A stretch of DNA of 64,000 bases from Hydrogenophaga sp. (GCF_026125785.1 NZ_JAHCKL010000009.1:1-64000), one strand, 5' to 3'; shown: positions 47,100-58,931, counted from the first letter of the stretch. Program-made: numbers and translations. The notes: a model not told the origin generated them from the sequence alone.

Positions 47100-47891
47100 T
47101 CATTCCGGCAGCGTGCCGGCCGGGCGGCCCAGCCACTTCTTGGCCAGGGCATCGAGTTCACCGGCCTTCTTGGCCGCGAGCACCACTTCGTTGACCTTGG
47201 CGCGCAAGGCATCCTCGCCCTTGGCCACGCCGATGAAGTTGGGGCTGTCCTTGAGCAGCAGCTTGTATTCGGCACCCAGAGCGGGGTTGCGCTTGATCAT
47301 GTTGTCGGCCACGGAGACGCCGGTGGCGATGAACTGGGTCTGCCCGGAGACGAAGGCCGAGACGGTGGCGTTGTTGTCCTCGAAGCGCTTGACGTCGGTG
47401 CTGGCGGGGGCGACCTTGGTCAGTTCCTGGTCCTCGATGGCGCCACGCGTGACCGCTATCGACTTGCCGCCCAGGGCGTTGAAGTCCGCCAGCGCAGCGC
47501 TCTTGGGGCCGTAGACCGCCTGGAAGAACGGCGAGTACGCGACGGTGAAGTCGATCACCTTTTCGCGCTCCGGGTTCTTGCCCAAGGTGGAGATGACCAG
47601 GTCGGCCTTCTTGGTTTGCAGGTAGGGGATGCGGTTGGCGCTGGTCACCGGCACCAGCTCCACTTTCACGCCCAGCTTGGTGGCGATCAGGTTGGCCATG
47701 TCGACATCCAGGCCCTGGGGTTTGAGATCGATGCCCACGAAGCCGTAGGGAGGGAAGTCGGTGGGGACGGCGATCTTGATGAGCTTGTTCTTCACCACGG
47801 TCTCCAGCGCGGTCTGGGCATGGGCTTGGCCCAGACCCAGGGCGGAGATGGCCAGGGCGGAGGCAATGAAGGTGCGTTTGGTGAGGGTCAT
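47100..47891 (-). CDS. Periplasmic amino acid-type substrate-binding protein
   Basis: The 263-aa SBP_bac_3-type protein with a signal peptide (FIASALAISALGLGQAHAQ). The ligand pocket shows IAVPTDFPPYGFVG (aromatic Phe/Tyr), FTVAYSPFFQAVYGP and GGKSIAVTRGAIEDQEL, and a Lys/Asp pair that would bind the amino acid backbone. The specific ligand is unknown. Its start overlaps the GntR gene stop (ATGA). Confidence 0.92.
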   Translation of the reverse strand: MTLTKRTFIASALAISALGLGQAHAQTALETVVKNKLIKIAVPTDFPPYGFVGIDLKPQGLDVDMANLIATKLGVKVELVPVTSANRIPYLQTKKADLVISTLGKNPEREKVIDFTVAYSPFFQAVYGPKSAALADFNALGGKSIAVTRGAIEDQELTKVAPASTDVKRFEDNNATVSAFVSGQTQFIATGVSVADNMIKRNPALGAEYKLLLKDSPNFIGVAKGEDALRAKVNEVVLAAKKAGELDALAKKWLGRPAGTLPE

Positions 47892-48625
47892 AGCAGGGCT
47901 CCTAGGTAGGTGTCGCTCGGGGGGGATGAAGGGGGTTTCTTGCCGCGTGCGCCGGCTTCGCGCACCGGCGCGAGCGCCTCGCGCAGGTTGGCCAGCGGGT
48001 CGCTCGGGGTGCCCAGGCGCAGCGCGGCCTGTACCTGGCCAATGTGCGCCGCCATCAGTTGTTCGGCAGCGGCGGTGTCGCCGCGTTCCAGGGCGGCCAC
48101 GATGTCCACGTGGTCCTGGCAGGACTGCACGGCGTCGTGGGTGCTCTGGTAGAGCATGGCGATGAGCGTGGTGCGGGCGGTGAAATCGCGCAGCGTGTCG
48201 GCCAGCAACTGGTTGCCCAGGCATTCGGCCAGGCACACATGGAAGTCGCCCAGCAGGTAGCTGCGCTGGCCGACGTCGTCGCCTTGGAGGGCGGCCTGCT
48301 CCTGCTTCAGGTGCTGGCGCAACCGCCTGAGGGCGGCCTTGTCGACTTGTGCGGTGCCGCGGATCAGCCCGGTCTCGATCACGCGGCGGGCCTCGAAGGC
48401 CTCGCGCGCCTCCTCGTGCGAGGGCTGGACCACGTACCAGCCGCGGCGCGAACTCACGGTGACGATGCCGCGCGCGGCCAGACGCACCAGCGCCTCGCGC
48501 ACCAGCGTGCGGCTGCAGTCAAACAGAAGAGACAGGCTCTGCTCGCCCAGGCGCGTGCCGGGCGCCAGCCGTTGCGCGAGCACGGCCTCGATGATGCGTT
48601 GGGCGATGTCGGTGGAGCTGACCAT
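47888..48625 (-). CDS. GntR/FadR-type (FCD) transcriptional regulator
   Basis: The 245-aa protein has an N-terminal winged helix (LGEQSLSLLFDCSRTLVREALVRLAARGIV) and a C-terminal FCD domain (QSYLLGDFHVCLAECLGN; FTARTTLIAMLYQSTHDAV; CQDHVDIVAALERGD) with the metal-binding Asp/His pattern. It is the first gene of the transporter operon and overlaps the next by ATGA. A GntR-type palindrome lies 51-65 bp upstream. Confidence 0.93.
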   Translation of the reverse strand: MVSSTDIAQRIIEAVLAQRLAPGTRLGEQSLSLLFDCSRTLVREALVRLAARGIVTVSSRRGWYVVQPSHEEAREAFEARRVIETGLIRGTAQVDKAALRRLRQHLKQEQAALQGDDVGQRSYLLGDFHVCLAECLGNQLLADTLRDFTARTTLIAMLYQSTHDAVQSCQDHVDIVAALERGDTAAAEQLMAAHIGQVQAALRLGTPSDPLANLREALAPVREAGARGKKPPSSPPSDTYLGALL

Positions 48626-48675
48626 GGTGCATGAAGACCTTTGCCCACTCTTCATGCGAATTCCGTGCCAAGGCC

Positions 48676-48690
48676 ATACAAGCCTTGTAT
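48676..48690. promoter_or_regulatory. GntR/FadR-type operator upstream of the ABC operon
   Basis: The palindrome ATACAAG-C-CTTGTAT is perfect, and overlaps a further TTGTATGCAA element. These match the TNGTNNNACNA layout of FadR-type regulators. It lies 51 bp upstream of the regulator's start codon, as expected for autoregulation and control of the transporter operon. Confidence 0.65.
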
Positions 48691-48769
48691 GCAAGCAAGA
48701 TGCACCAGGGTCGTGCGCAAGAGGCCGACACCGCACCACGGCGGGCGGTGCATCCGCGCCCGGTGCGGG

Positions 48770-49690
48770 TCAGCGCTGTGCGCTCAGGATGCGGAAGTCG
48801 TCCTCGTAGCTGCCCAGCACGCGGGCCGCGTGTGCCCGCTGCTCGGGGGAGGTGCTGTTGTGCAGCGTGGTGAACAGCGTGCAGCCGTGGCGCACCAGAT
48901 CCCGGCTGTAGGCGTCGTAGCCCGGCGTGGGCGAGTGGCCGATGCGCGCGAAGTACGCCCGCACCAGTGAGGCGGCGCGATCCGGGGAGGCCTGGGCGTC
49001 GCGCACCGTCTGCAACAGGTCGGCCTGGCGGCGCAGCCGTTCGGTCTGGGTGCGCTGGGCGTCGAAAGGCGAGGCCTGCAACAGATCGCGCAGGCGCTGA
49101 CGCTGCGCGGATGAGAGCGTGCCGTAGATGCGCTCGTTCCGGCCGACGGCGTCGTCCAGCCGCTTCTTGATCCGCTGGTCCGCGCTGCCGCGCAGAAAGT
49201 CCTTTTCGAACGCCTCGTTGCCGCGCGCGAGGTGGCGCTGGAGGTGTTCGATCTGCGCCGGGGTCAGTTGCAGCGCGAGCCGTGCGAAGGGCTCGACGGT
49301 CTGGTCCGCCGCCAGTTCGAGCCGCCGACGCACTTCGTCGAACTGCTCGCAGGCTTGCCCGGCCGTGATGTCCGCGGAAGCCATGACCTGCCAGCGGCGC
49401 AGCACGTCGGCATAGACCGGGAGCTCGTTCTGGCGGTGCCACAGGAAGAAGCGGTCCAGCGCTTCGCGGGCCTGCGTGGCCTGCAGGTCATCGAGGTCGA
49501 CATGGCTGTCCAGCCACCAGTAGCTCAGCGTGGGAGCCTGGTTGTAGGCCAGCCGGGCGGCCGTACACGCCGACAAGGCCACCGCCAGCACCAGCAGCGC
49601 GCCAAGCCGGCCCACATGGCGGGCGATAATCCGCCGCAGGTGATGGCCGGCAAGAACGCCGCGCAGCCATTCCCCGAGAGAGGTATTCAT
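48770..49690 (-). CDS. DUF6279-family lipoprotein
   Basis: The 306-aa protein with a lipoprotein signal (ALLVLAVALSACTAARL, Cys near residue 43) and then a mostly helical body (ARLAYNQAPTLSYWWLDSHVDL is the family signature, partially shown). Function unknown. It is divergent from glmU, and their ATG codons share the four bases CATG at 49688-49691. Start MNTSLGEWL. Confidence 0.78.
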   Translation of the reverse strand: MNTSLGEWLRGVLAGHHLRRIIARHVGRLGALLVLAVALSACTAARLAYNQAPTLSYWWLDSHVDLDDLQATQAREALDRFFLWHRQNELPVYADVLRRWQVMASADITAGQACEQFDEVRRRLELAADQTVEPFARLALQLTPAQIEHLQRHLARGNEAFEKDFLRGSADQRIKKRLDDAVGRNERIYGTLSSAQRQRLRDLLQASPFDAQRTQTERLRRQADLLQTVRDAQASPDRAASLVRAYFARIGHSPTPGYDAYSRDLVRHGCTLFTTLHNSTSPEQRAHAARVLGSYEDDFRILSAQR

Positions 49691-51092
49691 GTCGTTCCCT
49701 GTGGATGTGGTGGTGATGGCGGCCGGCAAAGGCACGCGCATGAAGAGTCAGCGGCCCAAAGTGTTGCACCGTTTGGGCGGCCGCGCACTGGCCCAGCATG
49801 TGATCGACTGCGCCGCGCGGCTATCCGCCCGCTCGGTTGTGGTGGTCACGGGCCATGGCGCCGAGCAGGTGGAGTCGGGCCTGAGCGCTCCTTGCGCCAC
49901 CGAGCTTCGCTTCGTGCGCCAGTCGCCGCAGCTGGGGACCGGCCACGCGGTGCAGCAGGCGGTGCCGGTGCTGCCCGACGACGGCGTGGTGCTGGTGCTC
50001 AATGGCGATGTGCCGCTGATCGACCCGGGCACTCTGGAGGCGCTGCTGCAGGCCTGCGGCGGCGAACACCTCGCCCTGCTCAGCGTGGACACGGGCGCCG
50101 ACGCCACCGGTTATGGTCGCATCGTGCGCGCACCCGATGGCGAGCGTGCCGTGCTCGCCATCGTGGAGGAGAAGGACGCCAGCGACGAACAGCGCCGCAT
50201 CACCGAGTGGTACAGCGGCGTCATGGCCGCGCCGGCGCGCCTGCTCAAGTCCCTGCTGGGGCGCCTCACCAACGACAACCGCCAGGGCGAGTACTACCTG
50301 ACCGACGTGGTGCGGCACGCGGTGGCTGCCGGGCAGGCCGTGAAGGCCCTGACCACGCGCGACGAAATCCAGGTGGCGGGGGTGAACAGCCCGCGGCAAC
50401 TGGCCGAGCTTGAGCGGGCCTACCAGCGGCGCGTGGCTGAGACGCTGATGGACCAGGGCGTGCGGCTGGCGGATCCCGCGCGCCTGGACGTGCGCGGCGA
50501 GCTGGTGTGCGAGGAGGACGTCGAGATCGACGTCAATTGCGTGTTCGAAGGACGCGTGGTGCTGCGCGCCGGTGCCCGCATCGGTCCGAACTGCGTGATC
50601 GCCAACGCCGAGATCCAGGCCGGGGCCGAGCTCCAGGCTTTCACCCACATCCAGGGCGAGAAGCTGGGCGTGACCGTCGGCCCGGGCGCGCAGATCGGCC
50701 CGTTCGCACGGCTGCGCCCGGGGGCGCAACTGGGTGCGGACGTGCACATCGGCAACTTCGTCGAAGTCAAGAATTCCACGCTGGCCGCGGGCGCCAAGGC
50801 CAACCACCTGGCCTACCTGGGCGATGCCACGGTGGGCGAGCGCGTGAACTACGGCGCCGGCAGCATCACCGCCAACTATGACGGCGCCAACAAGCACCGC
50901 ACCGTGATCGAGGCCGACGTGCACGTTGGCAGCAACTGCGTGCTGGTGGCGCCCGTGACCATTGGCGCGGGCGGTACCGTGGGGGCCGGCTCGACCATCA
51001 CCAAGAGCACCGCGCCTGGCGCACTCTCCGTGGCCCGAGGCAAGCAGGTGGCGCTCGAAGGCTGGCAGCGCCCCACCAAGAAGAAGGGCTGA
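49689..51092 (+). CDS. glmU: Bifunctional UDP-GlcNAc pyrophosphorylase/GlcN-1-P acetyltransferase
   Basis: The 467-aa bifunctional enzyme makes UDP-GlcNAc for peptidoglycan and LPS. The N-terminal uridyltransferase has VVMAAGKGTRMKS and QLGTGHAV; the C-terminal half is a left-handed beta helix of hexapeptide repeats with GEYYLTDVV earlier and the acetyl-CoA site near GAGSITANYDGANKHRT. glmS, which makes the GlcN-6-P feeding this pathway, is 1.5 kb downstream. Confidence 0.97.
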   Translation: MSFPVDVVVMAAGKGTRMKSQRPKVLHRLGGRALAQHVIDCAARLSARSVVVVTGHGAEQVESGLSAPCATELRFVRQSPQLGTGHAVQQAVPVLPDDGVVLVLNGDVPLIDPGTLEALLQACGGEHLALLSVDTGADATGYGRIVRAPDGERAVLAIVEEKDASDEQRRITEWYSGVMAAPARLLKSLLGRLTNDNRQGEYYLTDVVRHAVAAGQAVKALTTRDEIQVAGVNSPRQLAELERAYQRRVAETLMDQGVRLADPARLDVRGELVCEEDVEIDVNCVFEGRVVLRAGARIGPNCVIANAEIQAGAELQAFTHIQGEKLGVTVGPGAQIGPFARLRPGAQLGADVHIGNFVEVKNSTLAAGAKANHLAYLGDATVGERVNYGAGSITANYDGANKHRTVIEADVHVGSNCVLVAPVTIGAGGTVGAGSTITKSTAPGALSVARGKQVALEGWQRPTKKKG

Positions 51093-51120
51093 TGGGCGCG
51101 GCGTGCGTGGGGGGGCTTGC

Positions 51121-51855
51121 TCAGCCCCCGTGCACGTCGAAGGAACTGCCGTCGAAGCGGCTGTTGCCGCCGAACTTGCTGTTGCCGTTGCGCGTGCGGC
51201 CGGTACGCTCCAGGTCCATGAGCTGGCTCAGGCCCATGATTTCCGACTCGCGGTAGCCGGTGTGTGAAGAGTTCGGGCCGAACTCGGAGAACTGGCTTTC
51301 CAGTTGTTGCATCACGCTCTCGCGCCCGTTGTCTTCCTTGGGCTTGGGTTTGGGCAGCACGGCCAGGTTGAGCTGGGCGCGGAAATCCGCTGGCGAAGGC
51401 ATGCGGTGCAAACCGTTCTTGAGGAACACGAAGCGCACCCCCGCTGTCTTGAGGATGCGGTTCTTCAGCTTCACCTGGAAGGCGCGGGCTTTGGCGTTGC
51501 TCAGGTGGTATTGCTCGATGTCGAACGCAAACGTAGGGCGACCGTCTTCGCCACAGACCACGAAATCCACCTTCTGGTGGGCCAGGCGTTCTTCCGCGCG
51601 CTTGCGGTCCTTGGCCCGGCGCACCGTCAGCATGTGCCTGAGCGACACGTTGGGCAGCACCACCTGACCAGGAAACGTGTCCTGCAGGTAGTCGAGCATG
51701 TGCACCTGCTCGGTGGTGAGAATGCGCTCCGGCGCATAGCGGTCGTCGCGGCCTGTCGACTGACGGTTGGCCGCGCGCCGGTAGATCCATGCGCCCAGCC
51801 CTGCCAGGATGACCACGGCGGCGGCCGCCGCGATGGCGATCCACGTGACTTCCAT
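51121..51855 (-). CDS. DUF2726 membrane-anchored protein
   Basis: The 244-aa protein with an N-terminal membrane helix (WIAIAAAAAVVILAGLGAWIY) and a cytoplasmic DUF2726 domain (HQKVDFVVCGEDGRPTFAFDIE, then FLKNGLHRMPSPADFRA). DUF2726 resembles restriction-endonuclease-type folds and is often a nuclease-like or unassigned domain. The low-complexity C-terminus (NGNSKFGGNSRFDGSSF) is disordered. Start MEVTWIAIA. Confidence 0.78.
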   Translation of the reverse strand: MEVTWIAIAAAAAVVILAGLGAWIYRRAANRQSTGRDDRYAPERILTTEQVHMLDYLQDTFPGQVVLPNVSLRHMLTVRRAKDRKRAEERLAHQKVDFVVCGEDGRPTFAFDIEQYHLSNAKARAFQVKLKNRILKTAGVRFVFLKNGLHRMPSPADFRAQLNLAVLPKPKPKEDNGRESVMQQLESQFSEFGPNSSHTGYRESEIMGLSQLMDLERTGRTRNGNSKFGGNSRFDGSSFDVHGG

Positions 51856-52013
51856 ACAACCTCCTTGGACCCAGCAGCGGCCTGCCGGGTGCGAGGAGTG
51901 GAGGTTGTTACATATGGGGGGGAGCGTCAACACGGCGGACGCGACGCGGTCGGTTCTACCGTGCGTTTTGCATCAAAAGCCGGTTGCATCTGTGGTCCAA
52001 GGTACACATCCGC

Positions 52014-52511
52014 TCATGGGCCGCTGCCCTGGCCCAGGGGCAGGCGGGGTTGGAACTTGGCGCGTTTGAGACTGAAGAAGGCCTTGATGTTGCGCACGTT
52101 GGCGTCGCTGGTGAACAAGCGCTGGGCCAGCGCCAGGTAGCCAGGCATGTCGGCGCAGTGCACCACCAGCACGAAGTCGGGTCCGGGGCTCACGCGGTAG
52201 CACTGCTGGACCTCGGCCACCGGCAGAACCCGGTTTTCGAACGCGTCCAGGTGTTCGGCGCCCTGGCGTTCCAGGGTGATTTCCACCAGGGCGGTGAGCC
52301 CGTGGCCGAGCACCGGGGCCAGGCGGTCCGGGCTGAGCAGGGCGACCTCGCGTTCGATCAAGCCGAGTTGGCGCAGCCGTTTCACCCGCCGCAGGCTGGT
52401 GGGAGGGGACAGATGCGCCAGTTCGGCCAGGGTCTGGTTGCTGCGCGAGGCATCTTCCTGCAGCAGGTCCAGCAGACGCAGGTCGGCTTCATCCAGGTCG
52501 ATTGATTCCAT
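52014..52511 (-). CDS. Lrp/AsnC-family transcriptional regulator
   Basis: The 165-aa regulator begins MESIDLDEADLRLLDLLQEDA. The winged helix includes LAELAHLSPPTSLRRVKRLRQLG, and a C-terminal RAM ligand-binding domain follows (VLPVAEVQQCYRVSPGPDFVL). Divergent from glmS with a 136-bp spacer; target unknown. Confidence 0.93.
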   Translation of the reverse strand: MESIDLDEADLRLLDLLQEDASRSNQTLAELAHLSPPTSLRRVKRLRQLGLIEREVALLSPDRLAPVLGHGLTALVEITLERQGAEHLDAFENRVLPVAEVQQCYRVSPGPDFVLVVHCADMPGYLALAQRLFTSDANVRNIKAFFSLKRAKFQPRLPLGQGSGP

Positions 52512-52647
52512 AAACGGCAGTTCAGTGAAATATTTGACGGACAAATGCGGGGGGAGAAATTATCTGCCATTCATGCTGAAACTATGAACAACTATTTCTA
52601 ATGGCTATGGGTAGCATCCCATCACTTTCATTTTTCAGGAGTGCGGC

Positions 52648-54501
<1,854 letters not shown>

Positions 54502-54958
54502 GGCGAGGGGCTCGTTCGCCGGTTGCAGGGAACTCCCCCCGTTTGACAGGCCTTTCCCCCCTTCCTAGACTCGCCGCATGTTCCACCTGCCCGCCACCGC
54601 GACCCATGCCCGCAGCCTTGCGCGGCAGCGTGTGGCCTTTGTTCGCCGTTCGCAGGTCCAACCTGTGCTGCGCTGTGGCCTGCCCTGTCAGGCCGCAGAT
54701 TCCCCGGCCCGGCGATAAACCCTCTCCCTCTCTCATCACGCACACCTTCCATCGCCGGGCCAGAGCTCCGTGCGAAACCTGCCGTGGCCTTCGACGTTCC
54801 GAGGGTCCGGTGTCTGGAAGGAGTAGTCCGTGTGGTCGTCCCTGTCCCTTGGAAGGCGTCTCGCCGTCCCGCCGCTCTCGCGTCCTCCGTGGCGCTCGCT
54901 GTTGCCGCAGACGGGTGATGGCCAAAGCGGCGTGCCCTTGCCACGCGAGTCCGGGCCC
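54502..54958. other. 457-bp gene-poor stretch with a strong promoter
   Basis: Between glmS and the Usp-like gene. It holds a near-consensus sigma70 promoter (54543-54571), after which I saw no convincing gene; a 46-codon ORF starting exactly at the expected transcription start (ATG 54578, stop 54716-54718) has no recognisable features. It may encode a small RNA or serve as a long leader; I cannot tell which. Confidence 0.5.
54543..54571 (+). promoter_or_regulatory. Near-consensus sigma70 promoter downstream of glmS
   Basis: TTGACA at 54543-54548, a 17-bp spacer and TAGACT at 54566-54571 give a strong promoter reading toward the Usp-like gene. The expected start is about 54578, which coincides with an ATG. 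It is the clearest promoter in the window. Confidence 0.7.
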
Positions 54959-55882
54959 ATGCGCCTGGCCGCACCGCCCGCGCGGTGGCTGGTGCTGACC
55001 ACGCTGCGCGCGCGGACCGGTGAACACCTGCGCAAGGTGGCGCGCCATGCGGTGGCCAAGGGAGCCCATCTGGTGCTGGCCTACTACGAAGGCCAGCATC
55101 CCAGCGGGCTGGTCGATCCGCTGGCTCGCCTGGCCCAGCGTGCGCGTTTCCTGCGGAGGCGGCTGGGGGTCTGCGTCGACCTCGTGGACGGTGTTCTGCG
55201 CAGCCGCCGCGACCTGCTGGCGCTGGTCGACGGGGCAGACCTGGTCTGCCTCGTCGACGCCAATGAGCCGCCCGCGGCGCGGGCGCTCATGCCGGACCTG
55301 TTGACGGTGTTGCTGCGCGCTGGATCCGCGCCGGTGTGGGTGGTGCAGGATGCGTCGGAAACCCGCTTCACCACGCTGCACTGCTGCACCCGCCTGAGTC
55401 CGGCCGATGCCGTGTTGCTGCCCTGGGCGCAGGCACTGGCGCCTGCCCGCGGCATCCACCTGGTGCACGTCCTGGAAACCACCATGCCGGTGCCCGAGCC
55501 GCGGGAGAGTGCGCAGCACGTGGTGTTTGACCACATGTTGCGCCAATGGCGCATGCGGGCCTACCAGTCGCTGGAGCAATGGGCGTTGCCCTTGCGCGCG
55601 GCGGGGTGGCGGCCGATGCTGACGGTGCTGCTGGGCAACGTGGAAGAGGTGCTGGCGCAACATGCTCGCAGTGCCTGGCACGGCGTGGTGCTGTTGGGTC
55701 ATCGCCGTCGCCGCTGTTGGCCGGGAGAACGGTCTTCGCTGGTGCACCGCGTTGCCGCGCTGGGCATCGACGTTCTGGCCGTGCCGCTGCCTCGTCAACC
55801 CTGGCCACGCCGGGCCGGACAAGCACTGGTCCGCTGGCTGGGTCTGCGGGCGGCGCAAAGCCGCGGGGCGGCATGGCCATGA
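54959..55882 (+). CDS. Universal-stress-protein-like protein
   Basis: The 307-aa protein from MRLAAPPARWLV; the reading frame is open upstream, so an earlier start (GTG/TTG) is possible. The C-terminal half ends in VEEVLAQHARSAWHGVVLLGHRRRRC, similar to the UspA nucleotide-binding end (VVLGHRG-type). The first half is a weaker match and might be a second Usp-like repeat. The Gly motif is degenerate, so ATP binding is unclear. Its stop overlaps the start of the hexad-repeat gene (ATGA). Confidence 0.55.
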   Translation: MRLAAPPARWLVLTTLRARTGEHLRKVARHAVAKGAHLVLAYYEGQHPSGLVDPLARLAQRARFLRRRLGVCVDLVDGVLRSRRDLLALVDGADLVCLVDANEPPAARALMPDLLTVLLRAGSAPVWVVQDASETRFTTLHCCTRLSPADAVLLPWAQALAPARGIHLVHVLETTMPVPEPRESAQHVVFDHMLRQWRMRAYQSLEQWALPLRAAGWRPMLTVLLGNVEEVLAQHARSAWHGVVLLGHRRRRCWPGERSSLVHRVAALGIDVLAVPLPRQPWPRRAGQALVRWLGLRAAQSRGAAWP

Positions 55883-56781
55883 GCGCTCTGGAGATCTCCC
55901 GTCGCCTGGTCAAGGCCAAGAACCCGTGCGCGCAGGGATTTCGCTGGCTGCTGCGCCACCACCCCGACGGGCACGACTACCAGCCGCTGCTCGACGCGCT
56001 CGTGGCCGATGGCCGCGTGGACGATGCCTGCTGGCTGCTCGACCAGTTTGGTCCCACCCATGCGGTGCTGCGCCTGGATCGTCTGGCGGGCGAGGCCATT
56101 GTGTTCGCTGGATCTCTCGATGTGCGCGGCGACATCGATGTGGGCACGGTGCTGCGTGTGGGACGCACGCTGCGTGCGGGGGGATATGTCCGCGTGGGTG
56201 GTGCGGCCAGGGCAGGGGGCGACATCGTGGTGGACGGTGGCCTGGAGACAGGGTCGATCGAAGCGGGTGGCGACGTGCATGCCCTGCGCCTGGACATCGA
56301 GGGTGCCGTGCGGGTGGAGGGTCAACTGCGCACGACGCAGGACGTGGTCTGTCAACAGGACCTGGATGTTCGCGGTCGGGTGGCCGTCGGTGGGGCACTG
56401 GTGTCTCGCGGCAGGGTGCACTGCGGCCGCAGCCTGCAGGTGCGCGGCGACCTGCAGGCGGACGGTGACATTCGCGCAGGCGAAGGCATTCTCGTGTGCG
56501 GGGCCGTGCATGCCGGCGCGCACCTGGATGCCGGCCAGGGCATCCGGGCCGGCGATTCCATCGCCGCGGGCGGTGCCATCCGCGCCGGCGAGAGCCTGGC
56601 CTCGCCGGAGACCATCACCGCCGGGCCGGGTTATGGCGTGTTCGCGGGCCTGTGCGTGCAGCAGGATGAGTGGCCAACCAGTGCCCGCGTGCAGGCCCGC
56701 GTCAAGCCCGAGGGCCTGATGAGCGGTTGGTGGGAGAGCGTGCAGAACGCCGCCGACGGACCGGCGCTGGTGCGGCCATGA
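55879..56781 (+). CDS. Hexad-repeat beta-helix protein (bactofilin-like)
   Basis: The 300-aa protein. Residues ~1-65 are helical (LLRHHPDGHDYQPLLDALVADG). Residues ~73-255 form about 28 six-residue repeats of the form hydrophobic-x-x-G, for example IDVGTV, LRVGRT, LRAGGY, VRVGGA, ARAGGD, AGQGIR, AGDSIA, AGESLA. This is the pattern of bactofilins and beta-helical acyltransferases. It probably self-assembles into a fibre or scaffold; no catalytic residues were seen. An ATG two codons earlier is possible (MAMSALEI). Its 3' end overlaps the convergent short Rossmann gene by 80 bp. Confidence 0.7.
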   Translation: MSALEISRRLVKAKNPCAQGFRWLLRHHPDGHDYQPLLDALVADGRVDDACWLLDQFGPTHAVLRLDRLAGEAIVFAGSLDVRGDIDVGTVLRVGRTLRAGGYVRVGGAARAGGDIVVDGGLETGSIEAGGDVHALRLDIEGAVRVEGQLRTTQDVVCQQDLDVRGRVAVGGALVSRGRVHCGRSLQVRGDLQADGDIRAGEGILVCGAVHAGAHLDAGQGIRAGDSIAAGGAIRAGESLASPETITAGPGYGVFAGLCVQQDEWPTSARVQARVKPEGLMSGWWESVQNAADGPALVRP

Positions 56782-57295
56782 ACCGCACCAGGGTGCGGAT
56801 CATCCAGTCGGCGCAGCGCTGCGCCAAGCACGCGGCCGGCTGCGCGCGGAGCGTGTCAGCCGGGGGATCCCGCAAGGCCAGATGCTCGAATGCCAGGGAC
56901 TCCAGCGCGGCGCGCTCCTGGGGGCTGAACGCCGGGTCTCCCGGCGCCAGCACCACCAGCAAGGCTCGCACGCCGCGCACTCGCAAGGCCTGAGCCAGCG
57001 CGGGCAACTGGCTTCGGCGGGGAGACCAGAAGACGGCTTCGCGTTCGCTGCGTGGCCGGCCGGTGTGCAGGACCGCCATGTCCTGGTCGGGCAGACGGGA
57101 CAGCCATACCGATGCCTCGGCCTCGTCTGTCGCCCAGCCCGACCGAAGGCGCGGCGAGACGGGGCGCAGCGGCTGGCGCGTGAGCACGGTGATCTGGTGC
57201 GCCGCCTCGCAGGTCCATGCATCGCGCAGCAAGCCGCCGCCCAGGGGGCCGGCCGCGCCAGCCACCAGCACCCTCAGCGGAGCTGCTTCCCGCAT
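56702..57295 (-). CDS. Short NAD(P)-binding Rossmann protein
   Basis: The 197-aa protein with a Rossmann-like start (LRVLVAGAAGPLGGGLLRDAW, shown in part). It lacks the Y-x-x-x-K catalytic signature and is short for an extended SDR, so it may be an NmrA-like sensor or a degraded enzyme. The C-terminus is basic and low-complexity (APVRRRRSARSPTNRSSGPRA), of doubtful reality because it overlaps the neighbouring gene. Start MREAAPLRVLVAG. Confidence 0.5.
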   Translation of the reverse strand: MREAAPLRVLVAGAAGPLGGGLLRDAWTCEAAHQITVLTRQPLRPVSPRLRSGWATDEAEASVWLSRLPDQDMAVLHTGRPRSEREAVFWSPRRSQLPALAQALRVRGVRALLVVLAPGDPAFSPQERAALESLAFEHLALRDPPADTLRAQPAACLAQRCADWMIRTLVRFMAAPAPVRRRRSARSPTNRSSGPRA

Positions 57296-57315
57296 TGAAG
57301 ACCACGCCCTGCCGC

Positions 57316-58450
<1,135 letters not shown>

Positions 58451-58552
58451 TCCACTGCTTCCCTCTTTGTTGCATACCGATTTTTCAACCCGCCATGCCT
58501 GTGTGACCCAGGGAGGTTCATGCGGTAGGGCATCACACCAGGAGATCGCGTC

Positions 58553-58918
58553 ATGAAGACCACCATCCAAACGGTCATGCGTCCGTTCCACCAAGACGAA
58601 GGCGTCATGCGCCTGTTCATGCTGTTCGCCATCGCCATGCTGCTGCTGGTGGCCAGCGACATGTCGCATGCGGCAACCGCTGGGGATGCATTTGCGGGCT
58701 CCACGCTTTCCGAGGGGTTGACCAACCTCATTGCCACCTTGAATGGCACGGTGGCGCGGTCCCTGGCCATCGTCGCCGTCATCGGAGCGGGTATCGCAGG
58801 CCTGACCGGGAAGATGGAGTGGACCCGTGTGGTCGTGGTGGTGCTGGGAGTGGGCATCGTTTTCTCCGCGACCAGCGTGATCGACGTTCTCTTTGTCGAT
58901 GTTGCCGGTGTCCGGTGA
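58553..58918 (+). CDS. virB2: VirB2-like pilin
   Basis: The 121-aa pro-pilin. The signal peptide ends SHAATA near residue 43; the mature part has two membrane helices (SLAIVAVIGAGIAGLTG and VVVVVLGVGIVFSATSV) joined by the short polar loop KMEWTR, as in VirB2/TrbC. It would form the pilus and the pore. Preceded by an AGGAGA ribosome binding site; the first T4SS gene after VirB1. Confidence 0.88.
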   Translation: MKTTIQTVMRPFHQDEGVMRLFMLFAIAMLLLVASDMSHAATAGDAFAGSTLSEGLTNLIATLNGTVARSLAIVAVIGAGIAGLTGKMEWTRVVVVVLGVGIVFSATSVIDVLFVDVAGVR

Positions 58919-58931
58919 CGGGGTGGCATGC

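Noticed and set aside
52512-52647. A glmS ribozyme/riboswitch ahead of glmS
   Set aside because: The glmS ribozyme is confined mainly to Gram-positive bacteria and the 136-bp spacer holds no recognisable core; TTGACG at 52534-52539 might be a -35, but its -10 is unclear.
54502-54580. Tn7-type left or right end next to glmS
   Set aside because: No terminal TGT...ACA ends or repeated 22-bp binding sites and no tns genes were seen in the window.
54578-54718. A 46-codon ORF at the expected start of the strong promoter
   Set aside because: It has no signal, domain or ribosome binding site (a leaderless start would be needed), so it is not called as a gene.
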